NCBI RefSeq assembly: GCF_002269385.1
Contig: NZ_CP022957.1
Location: forward strand, 1,979,001-2,043,000
DNA from: Maribacter cobaltidurans
GTDB taxonomy: Bacteria; Bacteroidota; Bacteroidia; Flavobacteriales; Flavobacteriaceae
Reading direction: 5' to 3'
Length of the DNA: 64,000 nt
Shown: positions 54,117 through 63,674 of the stretch, piece by piece
Position numbering within the stretch: position 1 is the first letter of the stretch
How the letters are laid out: the number at the start of each line of letters is the position of its first letter
Translations under genes and position numbers: made by a program
The notes under the pieces: model-generated
The model's database searches: none
The model's input: the letters and a program-made list of their open reading frames with translations, nothing else
What the model was told of the DNA's origin: nothing

Positions 54117-54914
54117 ATGAAGAATATCCTTGTTCCCATAGGCACATCACCGGACGCTACAGAAACCTTACAATATGCCGTAGACTTTGCAACCGATTTT
54201 GGTGCGCAGGTCTATGTGATGGAAGTTTTTAATATCACCTCAAAAGCGGGAACGTTGGCCAATGTTACCGAAAAGGTAGCGGAAAGCGGAAAAGAACGAT
54301 TAAAGGGTGTAATCGGTCAAATCGACTCCAAGAATATTGAGATTAAAATAGCTTCCTACAAGGGTGAGTTGGTGGATGGTCTTAAAGAAATAGACAAGGA
54401 ATTGGGCATAGACTTGATTATACTGGCCCCTAGAAGTAACGATATTCAAGAGGAAGTGTATCTAGGGTATACTTCCGGAAAAATTGTAAAACAGACCAAT
54501 ATACCAACTCTTGTAGTTCCTAAGGGCACTTCATATAAACCTTTTCATAATATTTTAGTTGCCTTTAAATCAGGGATACTTAAGCGTAAGAGAATTTTAA
54601 ATCCATTGATAACTATTGCTGAAAAGCATAGGACAGAGGTTAACTTATTGCTGGTTAAAACTCCCGGCTACTCTGATGATGATCTAAAAATAAACACGGC
54701 ATTATTGGACATTAGCTCACAGCTGACCATAACAGAAAATGCAACAACGTATTTAGGGGTATTGGAGCATTTTCAATCCAAACACCCAGAACTACTGTGT
54801 GTCTTTAGAAGAAAACGGGGCTTCTTTAAAAAGCTTTGGGAGAAAAGCACAATTTTAAAATCGGAGTTCTCTGTTCCCATTCCGGTATTGATCTTGAGCA
54901 CAAAGAAAGATTAA
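54117..54914 (+). CDS. Tandem universal stress protein (UspA) family
   Basis: 265 residues with two UspA-like halves. The first (1 to about 143) has the complete nucleotide motif 'LGYTSGKIVKQTNIPTLVVP' (G-x2-G-x9). The second (about 148-265) begins 'FHNILVAFKSGI' and lacks it, so only the first half should bind ATP. Cytosolic stress protein; partner unknown. Confidence 0.9.
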   Translation: MKNILVPIGTSPDATETLQYAVDFATDFGAQVYVMEVFNITSKAGTLANVTEKVAESGKERLKGVIGQIDSKNIEIKIASYKGELVDGLKEIDKELGIDLIILAPRSNDIQEEVYLGYTSGKIVKQTNIPTLVVPKGTSYKPFHNILVAFKSGILKRKRILNPLITIAEKHRTEVNLLLVKTPGYSDDDLKINTALLDISSQLTITENATTYLGVLEHFQSKHPELLCVFRRKRGFFKKLWEKSTILKSEFSVPIPVLILSTKKD

Positions 54915-54921
54915 GATGGAT

Positions 54922-54952
54922 TTTGATAGGTTGTGAAAAAGTATTTCCTTTG
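54922..54952 (+). promoter_or_regulatory. Probable promoter of tRNA-Ala
   Basis: TTTG (54922-54925), 19 nt, TTCCTTTG (54945-54952), one mismatch to TAnnTTTG. The tRNA begins 15 nt further on. Confidence 0.45.
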
Positions 54953-54966
54953 CCTCGCCTAAAAAA

Positions 54967-55040
54967 GGGGGATTAGCTCAGTTGGCTAGAGCGCTTGCCT
55001 GGCAGGCAAGAGGTCACCGGTTCGAATCCGGTATTCTCCA
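54967..55040 (+). tRNA. tRNA-Ala (anticodon GGC)
   Basis: 74 nt cloverleaf: acceptor GGGGGAT/ATTCTCC, D-arm GCTC...GAGC, anticodon stem CTTGC/GCAAG with loop CTGGCAG (anticodon GGC, reads GCC/GCU), T-arm with TTCGAAT loop. The G3:U70 pair, the main identity element for alanyl-tRNA synthetase, is present. The 3' CCA is not encoded. Confidence 0.97.
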
Positions 55041-55041
55041 C

Positions 55042-55075
55042 AAAAGCTACACAATCGTGTGGCTTTTTTTGTTTT
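55042..55075 (+). terminator. Intrinsic terminator after tRNA-Ala
   Basis: AAAAGCtACAC (55042-55052), short loop, GTGTgGCTTTT with one mismatch, continuing in a T-run. It separates the tRNA from the convergent potassium-channel gene. Confidence 0.85.
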
Positions 55076-55088
55076 AAATAAAAATGAA

Positions 55089-56021
55089 TCAATTCAAATC
55101 CACCGCAAAGGTTTCGTCAATTCTACCAACGTCTATGGATATTCCCGATTCATCCCTTTTTGCTAGATAAGCGAACTTCTCTCCCCACTTAATTTCTTCA
55201 GCCTTATAGGAGGAACGGGAGTAGACCGATTGGGAAAAGGACTCATCGAATGCTTTTATAACCACAATAAATTCAGCATCTTTTTCAAGAAGATTCTCCT
55301 TTTTCAGCCCATATATGGGACTATTTTGCGAAATAGGATGCACAATCGTCCACATGGTCGGAAAGAAAACAACCTTAGAACGTTCTAGCTCCAAAGAGTA
55401 GAAATCACGTAAATCCGAATTTTCTCTTTTTATGGAAAGGTTTACGTTCACTTCAACCTCCAATAATTGATTGCTCTTTGGATTGACTACCCTAAACATG
55501 AATCCGTTGATCTCGTTATATGGGGCAATAACAGCTACGGTACTATATTTAATGGTAGCAAAGGGTTTGGAAAATCTACCATACATAAGACCTGTTGCCA
55601 GAGCAAACAAAAGCAGGCCCAAAAGCGATTCTGTAGCTGCGACAATATTGGCGGCCAAGTTCAATGGGGCTATTTGACCATAACCTAAGGTGGTAATGGT
55701 CTGGGCACTAAAAAAGAAGGCCTCTATGAACTGGTCTATTTTGGTGGTCCCATATATCCCGGTGAGATGCTCTGTACCAATAATTAGGTAAAGGGAAGCA
55801 AATACAATATTAATGATGAAATACCCTAGTCCAAGAATCAGGAAGAATTGAAGCCATGGCATGGAAACCACGGAATGGAAAATATTCATCCTCTCAAAAA
55901 AGGATACATTCTCTTTTCTAACGTTAAACGTACCGTCTTTGTTAAGAGCCCTATACCCATTGGAAGGAGATTTGGTATCAAGACCAAGATCATCGTATTT
56001 TTCTTTCTTAAAACGTTTCAA
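55089..56021 (-). CDS. Inward-rectifier-type potassium channel (BacKir)
   Basis: 310 residues. Two transmembrane helices (about 56-82 and about 123-145) flank the selectivity filter 'TITTLGYGQIAPLN' (about 109-122; filter TLGYG). The C-terminal 165 residues form the immunoglobulin-like cytosolic Kir domain ('NEINGFMFRVVNPKSNQLLE', 'SLELERSKVVFFPTMWTIVH'). An N-terminal slide helix precedes ('SVVSMPWLQFFL'). Confidence 0.93.
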   Translation of the reverse strand: MKRFKKEKYDDLGLDTKSPSNGYRALNKDGTFNVRKENVSFFERMNIFHSVVSMPWLQFFLILGLGYFIINIVFASLYLIIGTEHLTGIYGTTKIDQFIEAFFFSAQTITTLGYGQIAPLNLAANIVAATESLLGLLLFALATGLMYGRFSKPFATIKYSTVAVIAPYNEINGFMFRVVNPKSNQLLEVEVNVNLSIKRENSDLRDFYSLELERSKVVFFPTMWTIVHPISQNSPIYGLKKENLLEKDAEFIVVIKAFDESFSQSVYSRSSYKAEEIKWGEKFAYLAKRDESGISIDVGRIDETFAVDLN

Positions 56022-56068
56022 ACTGTGCTTAAATAACCTTTTCTCCTAGATTTTCAGAAATTCTGACC

Positions 56069-57388
56069 TCATTTTTTTGCGATAATGATCTTGCTTAATT
56101 CCTCCAAGGAAATGCCTTTTGTTTCCGGCATCATGAATCGTACGAAAAGGAGCTGTAAAACCATCATAAAAGCGAAAAAGGCAAATACCGTTCCTGCACC
56201 TATACTGGAGAAAAGGAATGGTACTGCCGCCGGAATTGATGCCGCCAAAATCCAATGTACGGAAGATCCAAAGGACTGACCACTTCCCCTCAAATGATTG
56301 GGAAAAATCTCCGAAATGAAAACCCAGATGATGGTTCCTTGGCCAATGGCATGGGAAGCTATAAAAATGAAAAGGAACATGGGAACCGCCATGCCTTCCC
56401 ATTTAAAGAAAAAGGCACAGGCCACTAATGAAAGGGAAATTATATAGCCAATGGAACCAATGTACATCAATTGCCTTCGTCCCAAACGATCAATAAGGTT
56501 AATGCCTATCAATGTAAATATCATATTGGTCACTCCTATCCCAACACTGCTGAGAAGCGCCGTGCTTTCACCAAGGCCGGCTTCCTCGAATATTCTAGGG
56601 GCGTAATATAAAAATGCATTAATTCCAGAGGTTTGATTAAAAAAGGCAATAAGAAAAGCTAGAATTAGCGGGAATCGATATTTTTTCATGAAAATATGTT
56701 CATGACTTTCGGGCCTCACATTATTTTTTTGAATTTCCTCAATCATATCGGCTACGCTTCTGTTGGGGTTTATAATTTGAAGTATTTTCCCTGCTTCCTC
56801 CGTTTTGCCCTTCATCAATAACCATCTTGGACTCTTGGGGACGGACAATATAAATATTGTGTATATAATAGCAGGGAATGCCTCTACGCCTACCATCCAT
56901 CGCCAATCGTTCTCACCGATTCCACTTAATAAGAAGTTTGACAAAAATGCAATTAGTATTCCGAAGACAAGACTAAACTGATAAAAGCCGACGAGCTTGC
57001 CTCTTTTGTTTGCCGGTGAGATTTCTGAAATATAGGCAGGGGCCGCAATCGTGGAAACCCCAACACCAATTCCTCCTATGAACCTAAAAAAGGCAAAGGT
57101 TATAGGATCATTGGACAATGCGGATCCAATTGCCGATATACTGTACAATAACCCTATGGCTATAAGGGTATTTTTTCTTCCCCATTTATCCGTTGGAATC
57201 CCTGCAAAGATTGCCCCTAGGACCGTACCCCAAAGGGCACTTGAAATTACCACCCAACCGTGGAAAGAGTCCGAGCTATCCCAAAGTAGTTGTAATTTTT
57301 TGTCAGCACCAGAAATTACAACAGTATCAAAACCAAATAAAAACCCTGCAAGGGCAGCCGTTATGGACCAAAGTACAATTTTGTTCAT
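56069..57388 (-). CDS. Sugar porter-family MFS transporter
   Basis: 439 residues, 12 helices. Family motifs: 'GFDTVVISGADKKLQ' in helix 1, 'GIPTDKWGRKNTLIAIG' (first A-motif), 'VPKSPRWLLMKGK' after helix 6, 'NQTSGINAFLYYAPRIFEEA' in helix 7 and 'IDRLGRRQLMYIGS'. It probably imports a hexose or pentose by proton symport. No sugar-metabolism gene is adjacent. Confidence 0.92.
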   Translation of the reverse strand: MNKIVLWSITAALAGFLFGFDTVVISGADKKLQLLWDSSDSFHGWVVISSALWGTVLGAIFAGIPTDKWGRKNTLIAIGLLYSISAIGSALSNDPITFAFFRFIGGIGVGVSTIAAPAYISEISPANKRGKLVGFYQFSLVFGILIAFLSNFLLSGIGENDWRWMVGVEAFPAIIYTIFILSVPKSPRWLLMKGKTEEAGKILQIINPNRSVADMIEEIQKNNVRPESHEHIFMKKYRFPLILAFLIAFFNQTSGINAFLYYAPRIFEEAGLGESTALLSSVGIGVTNMIFTLIGINLIDRLGRRQLMYIGSIGYIISLSLVACAFFFKWEGMAVPMFLFIFIASHAIGQGTIIWVFISEIFPNHLRGSGQSFGSSVHWILAASIPAAVPFLFSSIGAGTVFAFFAFMMVLQLLFVRFMMPETKGISLEELSKIIIAKK

Positions 57389-57475
57389 TTCTTTTTTATT
57401 TAAAACTTTTAAATATAGTAAATCAAAACCGTTAAATCTTTAAGCATATCCGCTACTTTATTGGACATGGATTAA

Positions 57476-57483
57476 TAATTTTG
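57476..57483 (+). promoter_or_regulatory. -7 promoter box for the SDR gene
   Basis: TAATTTTG fits TAnnTTTG, 14 nt before the ATG at 57497. The -33 box is unclear. Confidence 0.35.
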
Positions 57484-57496
57484 TAAAAAATTAAAA

Positions 57497-58207
57497 ATGG
57501 AGAACTTAAAAGATAAAGTGGCCTACATAACCGGTGGAACGAAGGGAATAGGGTTAGGGGTTGCCAAAACCCTGTTGGACAATGGAATGAAAGTGGTTAT
57601 CAGCGGAAGGTCGGATGCCAGTATACAAGAAGGACTTAAGAGTTTGAACGATGAGAACGCCATGGGTGTAGTATCCGATGTTAGTAAAATCGAGGATGAA
57701 ATGAACGCTGTTAACCAAATCGCTGCTAAATGGGGACAACTGGATGTAGTTTTGGCTAACGCCGGAGTGGGTAATTTTGCGCCAATTGATGAAATGACCG
57801 AGGTTCAGTGGCATCAAATGATAGATACCAACTTAAACGGCGTGTTCCATACTTTAAAGGCTTCCATTGAAGAACTTAAAAAATCGAAAGGATACTACAT
57901 GACCTTGGCCAGTTTGGCGGGTACCAATTTTTTCCCATCGGGGGCGGGTTACAATGCCTCTAAATTTGGGGTAGTTGGTTTTACCCAAGCCGCTATGCTG
58001 GATTTGCGCAAGTATGATGTGAAGGTAACCACCATTATGCCCGGATCTGTTGCAACCCATTTCAATAATCATGTTCCCGATGATTCTGATGCATGGAAGA
58101 TACAGCCAGAGGATATCGGGCAACTTGTATTGGATCTTCTAAAAATGCACTCAAGAACACTGCCCAGTAAAATTGAGGTGAGACCAACTAGACCGGATAA
58201 AAAGTAA
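57497..58207 (+). CDS. Short-chain dehydrogenase/reductase
   Basis: 236 residues. Cofactor loop 'YITGGTKGIGLGVAKTLLD' (9-27), 'LANAGVGNF' (about 84-92), catalytic Tyr-x3-Lys in 'GAGYNASKFGVVGFTQAAML' (about 151-170) with a preceding Ser. The residues after the second strand ('VVISGRSD') favour NADP(H). The substrate is not predictable. Convergent with addB, one base between stops. Confidence 0.9.
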   Translation: MENLKDKVAYITGGTKGIGLGVAKTLLDNGMKVVISGRSDASIQEGLKSLNDENAMGVVSDVSKIEDEMNAVNQIAAKWGQLDVVLANAGVGNFAPIDEMTEVQWHQMIDTNLNGVFHTLKASIEELKKSKGYYMTLASLAGTNFFPSGAGYNASKFGVVGFTQAAMLDLRKYDVKVTTIMPGSVATHFNNHVPDDSDAWKIQPEDIGQLVLDLLKMHSRTLPSKIEVRPTRPDKK

Positions 58208-58208
58208 T

Positions 58209-60947
58209 TCACACTTCTTTTTCTATAAAGGGTATTTTTGGGTTTAGAATTTCTTCAATTAATTTATGGAGTAATTTTTCAAATTCCAGAACAACCTCTT
58301 TATTAATAATCGGGTTCTTTTTTGTATCCCTGGGGGATGATTTTTTAGAAAATAATATTAATCCCTCTTTCAAATTTTTTATACTGAATATTCCGGCGTT
58401 TATATTTTCAATAGTGTTATCACTGAGGAACATATAGGAATAACAGAGTAATTGAAAAGCCTTGCTGTAATCTTGGGATGCTATGAGATTTTCCCAGTCA
58501 ACTATTTCCAGGTGCCTTTTCTCCACTTTACCGGTTTTGTAGTCTATAATTCTGATGATTCCATCAAATACATCGATACGGTCAAGTTTTCCTTTAAGAA
58601 CCACGTTTCTGTTGACGTTGGGAAGAGATACCTGTACATTAAGCTTTTTCTCCAATCCAATTATTTTGACATTGTGATGTAGTAACTCCATAATTTCCTT
58701 ATCCAAAAAATCATGGATATATCTAATGACTACGTTAAAAACAATTAGGTTTTTACCGCTGTCATAGGCACCATCAAGATATGTTTTTTGAAAGTTTTTA
58801 TGGACTAAAGATTCAACGGATTCCTTTGCCTTTATAAGTTGGTTTCTATCAATTTCCTTATCCATAAAGGGAGTATAGAGTTCTTCAAGCGTATCGTGGA
58901 TAATGGTTCCCATAGTGTTGGCCGCTATATTTTCCTCCACTTCCTCTGTATCCTGAATACCTAAAAGGTTTTGTTTGTAAAAATCTATGGGGTTTCTAAT
59001 ATAATTACTTAAGGAGCTAGGAGAAAAACCGTTGTGGGCATAGCTGTATAACAGTTCCATAAGACTGGGACTCTTATCCACAATTTTTTGGGAAATGGTT
59101 ATGTCTTGAATTTTAGGAGTCGCAATTTTCTCAATAACATCGGTCCTATTTTCATCTGTTAGAATTTGGGTAATAAGTCTACTTTTTTCCCCACCTTCAA
59201 GTACATCGGGTTCGGTATTATAAATGAGATATATATTTTTGGCACGTTGCATCAACCTGTAAAAATGATAGGTATAAACAGCATCTTTCTCCTTATAAGT
59301 AGGTAATCCGAATTCTATCTTCAAATCGAAGGGAATAAAGGAGTTGTTGGATTTACCTGAGGGTAAAATTCCTTCGTTAACGGAAGTGAGGATTACCGTT
59401 TCAAAATCAAGGTTCCTACTTTCCAACATCCCCATAATTTGGAGACCTTCCAAGGGATCTCCTTGAAAATCCATTGTCTCCGATGCAATCAACTGACGAA
59501 ATAAAACCTTTAGGCCCTTAAGGGAATTTAAATATTCAAATTCATGGGTCAATTCCTTTATCTGATTAAAAAGCGTATGAATTTTATAAAGCTGTTCAAG
59601 AGCCAAATAATTATTTTCTTTTTCCAAGATTATTTTTAAAATCTGTATCAATGTCGAACACTTTTCAACAAATTGAGTAGGTGTTTCGTAGTTGAAAAAC
59701 AGCCTTGAGATTGCTTCCTGGTTGGCTTCAGGGAATCTTGATAGCTCCTTGTTTGATATATAGACCCAATTCTTTAAAAATATGTGGGAAATCAATTCAC
59801 CAGCATTAATATTGTATTGTTTCAACAGCATTGCGGTAAATGGGTTATGTACAAATGCTGTGAAATCCTTATAAAACCAACCTCTATTGCTTTTGGCAAT
59901 GTGTAATTCAATAAAGCCCAAGAAAAATGTGGCTATCCCAGATAGTTCCAATTTTTGCCCCATGGTTATGTTTACCGAGGTAATGGTATTTGGAAGGCTA
60001 TTCAATAATGGATTCAACAAACTTTCATCACCCAGTATAATAGCCGTATCTTTCAATTGACCTGGATTTTCTTTTTGGATATTTTCTATTAGGTCGCCCA
60101 CAAATTTGGTTTGTGCGATGTTTTTTGGAGTACCTATAACCCTAAGATCCTTATTTTGGTTGTAATGTTGGCTAATACCTTTGATTGGATTTGCTTCGAA
60201 ATGTTTCCAAGAAGTTTTGTGTTTCCTTATGAAAAGTCCGGCATCGTGAAGCTGGTCCTTGAGAAAGTATTCGTCAAGGTCCCAATATATTTTTGAAATA
60301 GAATCATTCAGAATGGCTTGTATAATGGTACTTTCTGAGGTGTTTAGAGCATTGAATCCAATAAATACATGTACTCTTTTTTCTAAATCAATATACTCTT
60401 GAATCTTTTCGGAGGCTTTTCTGTATACCAAACCTTGATGCCCAAGATTATTTTTTAAAAGATTAGAATTAAACGCAATGTAAATATGGTACAATTGATT
60501 CCAGAAGTGAAGATAATTCTTCATTAAGGAGGTTTTTTTATCTCCGTGGGACCAATGGTTAACTTCTTGTATGGCCGCTAACCCTGATAATAGGGAAGAG
60601 GCATCTACAAGATACCTATCTATTTCATTAATGTCCTGAATTAGGGTTTGCCCCCAACTTAAAAAGGATTCAAATGATTCTTTTTCATAAGTACCAACTT
60701 GCAGATAGGATTTATATAATTCAAATAATTGTTGTGTTTGGGTAGCATAGGATAAACCGGATATTTTTTCAACGAACTCCTCTATGCTGTATATGTCCGG
60801 TGAGATCATTGTTTTACCTACTTTTTTTGAGAGTACTTTTTTTAGAAAGGTTCCAGCTCTCTTACTTGGAAGCACGTATATACTTTTTCCTATATCAACT
60901 TGATCGTTGTATAGCTCTTTAATGACATCTTCCAAAAAACTTACCAT
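58209..60947 (-). CDS. AddB-like PD-(D/E)XK nuclease-family protein
   Basis: 912 residues from ATG 60947 (MVSFLEDVIKELYNDQ); the frame is open nine more codons into the ompA terminator. Shape and order match the AddB subunit: an inactive superfamily-1 helicase-like N-terminal half ('SIYVLPSKRAGTFLKKVLSK' in place of a Walker A loop; 'LQIMGMLESRNLDFETVILT' as a motif IV-V region) and a C-terminal nuclease 'LKGKLDRIDVFDGIIRIIDY' ending DYKTGK. The four Cys of the AddB iron-sulfur clamp are not seen ('NYIRNPIDFYKQNLLG' is at that point). The likely AddA partner begins at 63675 onward. Double-strand-break repair inferred. AT-rich codon use. Confidence 0.83.
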   Translation of the reverse strand: MVSFLEDVIKELYNDQVDIGKSIYVLPSKRAGTFLKKVLSKKVGKTMISPDIYSIEEFVEKISGLSYATQTQQLFELYKSYLQVGTYEKESFESFLSWGQTLIQDINEIDRYLVDASSLLSGLAAIQEVNHWSHGDKKTSLMKNYLHFWNQLYHIYIAFNSNLLKNNLGHQGLVYRKASEKIQEYIDLEKRVHVFIGFNALNTSESTIIQAILNDSISKIYWDLDEYFLKDQLHDAGLFIRKHKTSWKHFEANPIKGISQHYNQNKDLRVIGTPKNIAQTKFVGDLIENIQKENPGQLKDTAIILGDESLLNPLLNSLPNTITSVNITMGQKLELSGIATFFLGFIELHIAKSNRGWFYKDFTAFVHNPFTAMLLKQYNINAGELISHIFLKNWVYISNKELSRFPEANQEAISRLFFNYETPTQFVEKCSTLIQILKIILEKENNYLALEQLYKIHTLFNQIKELTHEFEYLNSLKGLKVLFRQLIASETMDFQGDPLEGLQIMGMLESRNLDFETVILTSVNEGILPSGKSNNSFIPFDLKIEFGLPTYKEKDAVYTYHFYRLMQRAKNIYLIYNTEPDVLEGGEKSRLITQILTDENRTDVIEKIATPKIQDITISQKIVDKSPSLMELLYSYAHNGFSPSSLSNYIRNPIDFYKQNLLGIQDTEEVEENIAANTMGTIIHDTLEELYTPFMDKEIDRNQLIKAKESVESLVHKNFQKTYLDGAYDSGKNLIVFNVVIRYIHDFLDKEIMELLHHNVKIIGLEKKLNVQVSLPNVNRNVVLKGKLDRIDVFDGIIRIIDYKTGKVEKRHLEIVDWENLIASQDYSKAFQLLCYSYMFLSDNTIENINAGIFSIKNLKEGLILFSKKSSPRDTKKNPIINKEVVLEFEKLLHKLIEEILNPKIPFIEKEV

Positions 60948-60960
60948 ATATGTAAAAATA

Positions 60961-60989
60961 AAAAAGCTCCGCATTATGCGGAGCTTTTT
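60961..60989 (-). terminator. Intrinsic terminator after ompA
   Basis: AAAAAGCTCCGCA (60961-60973), TTA, TGCGGAGCTTTTT (60977-60989). A 13-bp perfect stem, symmetric enough to work on both strands; it lies between the ompA stop and the addB start. Confidence 0.9.
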
Positions 60990-61025
60990 GAATATTAAAA
61001 CACTTAATGTTTATATAAGGTAAAC

Positions 61026-62372
61026 TTATTTTACTAAGTTAATTTCTACCCTTCTGTTTTGTGCTCTACCAGCTCTTGTGTTGTTTGTAGCGATAGGCTT
61101 GTCTTTACCATATCCAATAGCTGACAATCTGAACTCTTCGATTCCTTTATCAACCAAGAATTCTTTTACTGAAAGAGCTCTTGACTCGGAAAGACTTTGG
61201 TTCAATTTAGCACTACCAACACTATCAGTGTGTCCTTCAACAGTAAATTTAGCATTAGGATATTCATTCAAGATTTGGATGATATCAACCATTACGGAAG
61301 TAGACTCAGCTTTGATAGTAGACTTACCTGTGTCGAACAAAATAGTTCTAGCGTAGTCGTTCAATTGCTTTTGAACTTCTTCAGTAACCTCTGGACATCC
61401 AGCGTTAGCAACTGTACCAGCAACATCTGGACATTGATCGTCTTTGTCAAGAACACCATCACCGTCAGTATCAGGCCATGGACAACCATTGTTTTCAGAT
61501 GGACCAGCTTCGTTTGGACACTCGTCATCTTTATCGGCAACACCATCGCTATCTGCATCTGGACAACCAGCTAAAGCAGCTAGACCAGCTTCGTTTGGAC
61601 AAGCATCATCTTTATCGGCAACGCCATCACCGTCAGCATCTGGACATCCGTTCATTTCTTTAGAACCAGCTTCGTTAGGACAGCTATCCTTGCTATCTTC
61701 GATACCATCACCGTCAGCATCTGGACATCCGTTGAACGCCTCTAGACCAGCAACTTCTGGACAAGCATCATCTTTGTCATAAATACCGTCACCGTCAGTA
61801 TCGGTACCACCAAATTTAACCGAGATACCAGCTAAGTGTTGAAAATGTTTTACACCATAATCTTCGAAAGCGTGCTTGTAAGTAGATTGTAGAGTAAGTC
61901 CAAGGTTTTCAGTAAACCAGAGGTTAATACCCAAACCACCGTTTACGGTACCTGCACCAATTTCATCAACCCAAGTATAACCACCACCTACTTCAATGAA
62001 AGGTTGGATTACGGTTTCTTTAGTTAGGTTATATTTTATTGTACCATCTATAGCATAATGAGATAGATCATCAACGCTAACGTCGCCCAATTTGCTGATT
62101 TTGTTTAAGGAACCTCTAGCCCCTATGGAAAAACCATCGCCAACACTTTTAGATACCCCTACATAAGAAATAGAAGGAAGAATGTTCCAGTGATCGTTTA
62201 CATTGAAGAATTCATTCCCAAAAGAACTAACGTCCCCAGTAGGGTATACATCGATGGCGTTAGCACCGAACTGCACTTGCCAAGGATTATTCTCGTCTTG
62301 CGCTTGTACGTTGTTAAAACCTACAACAAGTAGGACAACAACCAATAATTTGCTAAGATGTTTCATGTTCAA
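61026..62372 (-). CDS. OmpA-family outer-membrane protein with TSP3 repeats
   Basis: 448 residues (ATG 62372, or 62366 two codons later), signal peptide to about 24. Residues 25-190 form the eight-stranded beta-barrel. About 192-330 are five or six thrombospondin type 3 calcium-binding repeats of the pattern [21 protein letters not shown]. Residues about 335-448 are the OmpA C-terminal domain that binds peptidoglycan ('[14 protein letters not shown]', '[20 protein letters not shown]', '[12 protein letters not shown]'). Probably a major, highly expressed outer-membrane protein; it has the best-matching promoter in the window. Confidence 0.94.
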   Translation of the reverse strand: MNMKHLSKLLVVVLLVVGFNNVQAQDENNPWQVQFGANAIDVYPTGDVSSFGNEFFNVNDHWNILPSISYVGVSKSVGDGFSIGARGSLNKISKLGDVSVDDLSHYAIDGTIKYNLTKETVIQPFIEVGGGYTWVDEIGAGTVNGGLGINLWFTENLGLTLQSTYKHAFEDYGVKHFQHLAGISVKFGGTDTDGDGIYDKDDACPEVAGLEAFNGCPDADGDGIEDSKDSCPNEAGSKEMNGCPDADGDGVADKDDACPNEAGLAALAGCPDADSDGVADKDDECPNEAGPSENNGCPWPDTDGDGVLDKDDQCPDVAGTVANAGCPEVTEEVQKQLNDYARTILFDTGKSTIKAESTSVMVDIIQILNEYPNAKFTVEGHTDSVGSAKLNQSLSESRALSVKEFLVDKGIEEFRLSAIGYGKDKPIATNNTRAGRAQNRRVEINLVK

Positions 62373-62401
62373 AATTTTAAGTTTTAAGTGTTTATTAGCT
62401 G

Positions 62402-62433
62402 CAAATGTAAGTTGTTAAATATTATTAACAAAA
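62402..62433 (-). promoter_or_regulatory. Consensus Bacteroidota promoter for ompA
   Basis: Minus strand: TTTTG (62433-62429), exactly 19 nt, TACATTTG (62409-62402). Both boxes match consensus; about 29 nt from the ATG. Confidence 0.75.
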
Positions 62434-62479
62434 TCAATTTCCTGTTTTTTTAACTCATTTAATAGTATAAAATGCGCAT

Positions 62480-63673
62480 TTAAACGATATTCAACTCCTT
62501 TCCAACTTTAATAAAGGCATTAATTGCAGCATCTAAATGCCTTTTCTCATGAGCAGCGGATAGCTGTACTCTTATTCTTGCCTTTCCTTTTGGAACAACG
62601 GGGTAAAAGAAACCTATTACATAAATACCCTCTTCCAATAGTTTTTCTGCCATTTCTTGAGAGAGCTTCGCATCATAGAGCATTACCGGAACAATAGCCG
62701 AATCCCCATCAATAATATCAAACCCGGCTTTTTTCATTCCGGCCTTGAAATACTCGGTGTTTGATTGCAACTTGTCGCGCAGGGAAGTATCGTTGGCCAA
62801 CATGTCAAATACCTTAATAGAGGCCCCAACAATTGCCGGTGCCAAGGAATTTGAAAACAAGTAAGGTCTTGAACGTTGTCTTAAGATTTCGATAATTTCC
62901 TTTTTACCTGTGGTGTACCCGCCCATGGCACCGCCCAATGCCTTTCCTAAGGTGCCCGTTATGATATCGATTCTTCCCAAGACATTTTTTTCCTCTAAAG
63001 TCCCGATACCTTTTGGACCTATAAAGCCGGTAGCGTGGCACTCATCAATCATAACCATTGCATCATATGCTTCGGCCAAATCACATATCTTGTCCAATGG
63101 TGCTACCAGACCGTCCATGGAGAAAACACCATCCGTGACAATTATTTTAAATCGAGCTTCATTCTCGTTGGCTTTTTTTAGCTGTTTTTCAAGGTCATCC
63201 ATATCACTATTGGCGTATCGGTACCTTTGAGCTTTACACAGTCTCACCCCGTCAATTATGGACGCATGGTTTAATGAATCGGATATTATGGCATCTTCTG
63301 GGCCCAGTAGCGGTTCAAATACTCCACCGTTAGCATCAAAGGCCGCTGCATATAATATGGTATCTTCTGTACCATAGAATTGCGCAATTTTTCGCTCCAG
63401 TTCTTTATGAATGTCCTGGGTGCCACAGATAAACCTTACGGAGGACATTCCAAATCCATGTGTGTCCATGGTATCCTTGGCCGCCTGTATGACGTCTGGA
63501 TGCGAGGATAGCCCTAAGTAATTATTGGCACAAAAGTTAATCACTTCTTCGCCGGTCGAAATTTTTATAACGGCGTCCTGGGGAGAAACGATAATGCGTT
63601 CTTTTTTGTAAAGACCGTCTTCCTTTATCTGTTCCAACTCCTGTTGTAAATGTTCTTTTATTTTTCCGTACAT
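62480..63673 (-). CDS. kbl: Glycine C-acetyltransferase (2-amino-3-ketobutyrate CoA ligase)
   Basis: PLP enzyme of threonine breakdown. 397 residues. PLP-lysine is Lys244 in '[15 protein letters not shown]'; '[15 protein letters not shown]' holds the cofactor Asp and the His of the alpha-oxoamine synthase family. The close match in length and Lys position to the E. coli enzyme favours kbl over related synthases. It begins 1 nt after the upstream nuclease gene ends, so it is co-transcribed with it. No threonine dehydrogenase gene is seen. Confidence 0.93.
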   Translation of the reverse strand: MYGKIKEHLQQELEQIKEDGLYKKERIIVSPQDAVIKISTGEEVINFCANNYLGLSSHPDVIQAAKDTMDTHGFGMSSVRFICGTQDIHKELERKIAQFYGTEDTILYAAAFDANGGVFEPLLGPEDAIISDSLNHASIIDGVRLCKAQRYRYANSDMDDLEKQLKKANENEARFKIIVTDGVFSMDGLVAPLDKICDLAEAYDAMVMIDECHATGFIGPKGIGTLEEKNVLGRIDIITGTLGKALGGAMGGYTTGKKEIIEILRQRSRPYLFSNSLAPAIVGASIKVFDMLANDTSLRDKLQSNTEYFKAGMKKAGFDIIDGDSAIVPVMLYDAKLSQEMAEKLLEEGIYVIGFFYPVVPKGKARIRVQLSAAHEKRHLDAAINAFIKVGKELNIV

Positions 63674-63674
63674 A

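Noticed and set aside
61380..61800. DNA-level repeats considered as a CRISPR-like or minisatellite array.
   Set aside because: The period follows the TSP3 protein repeats of the OmpA-family gene and is explained by coding sequence.
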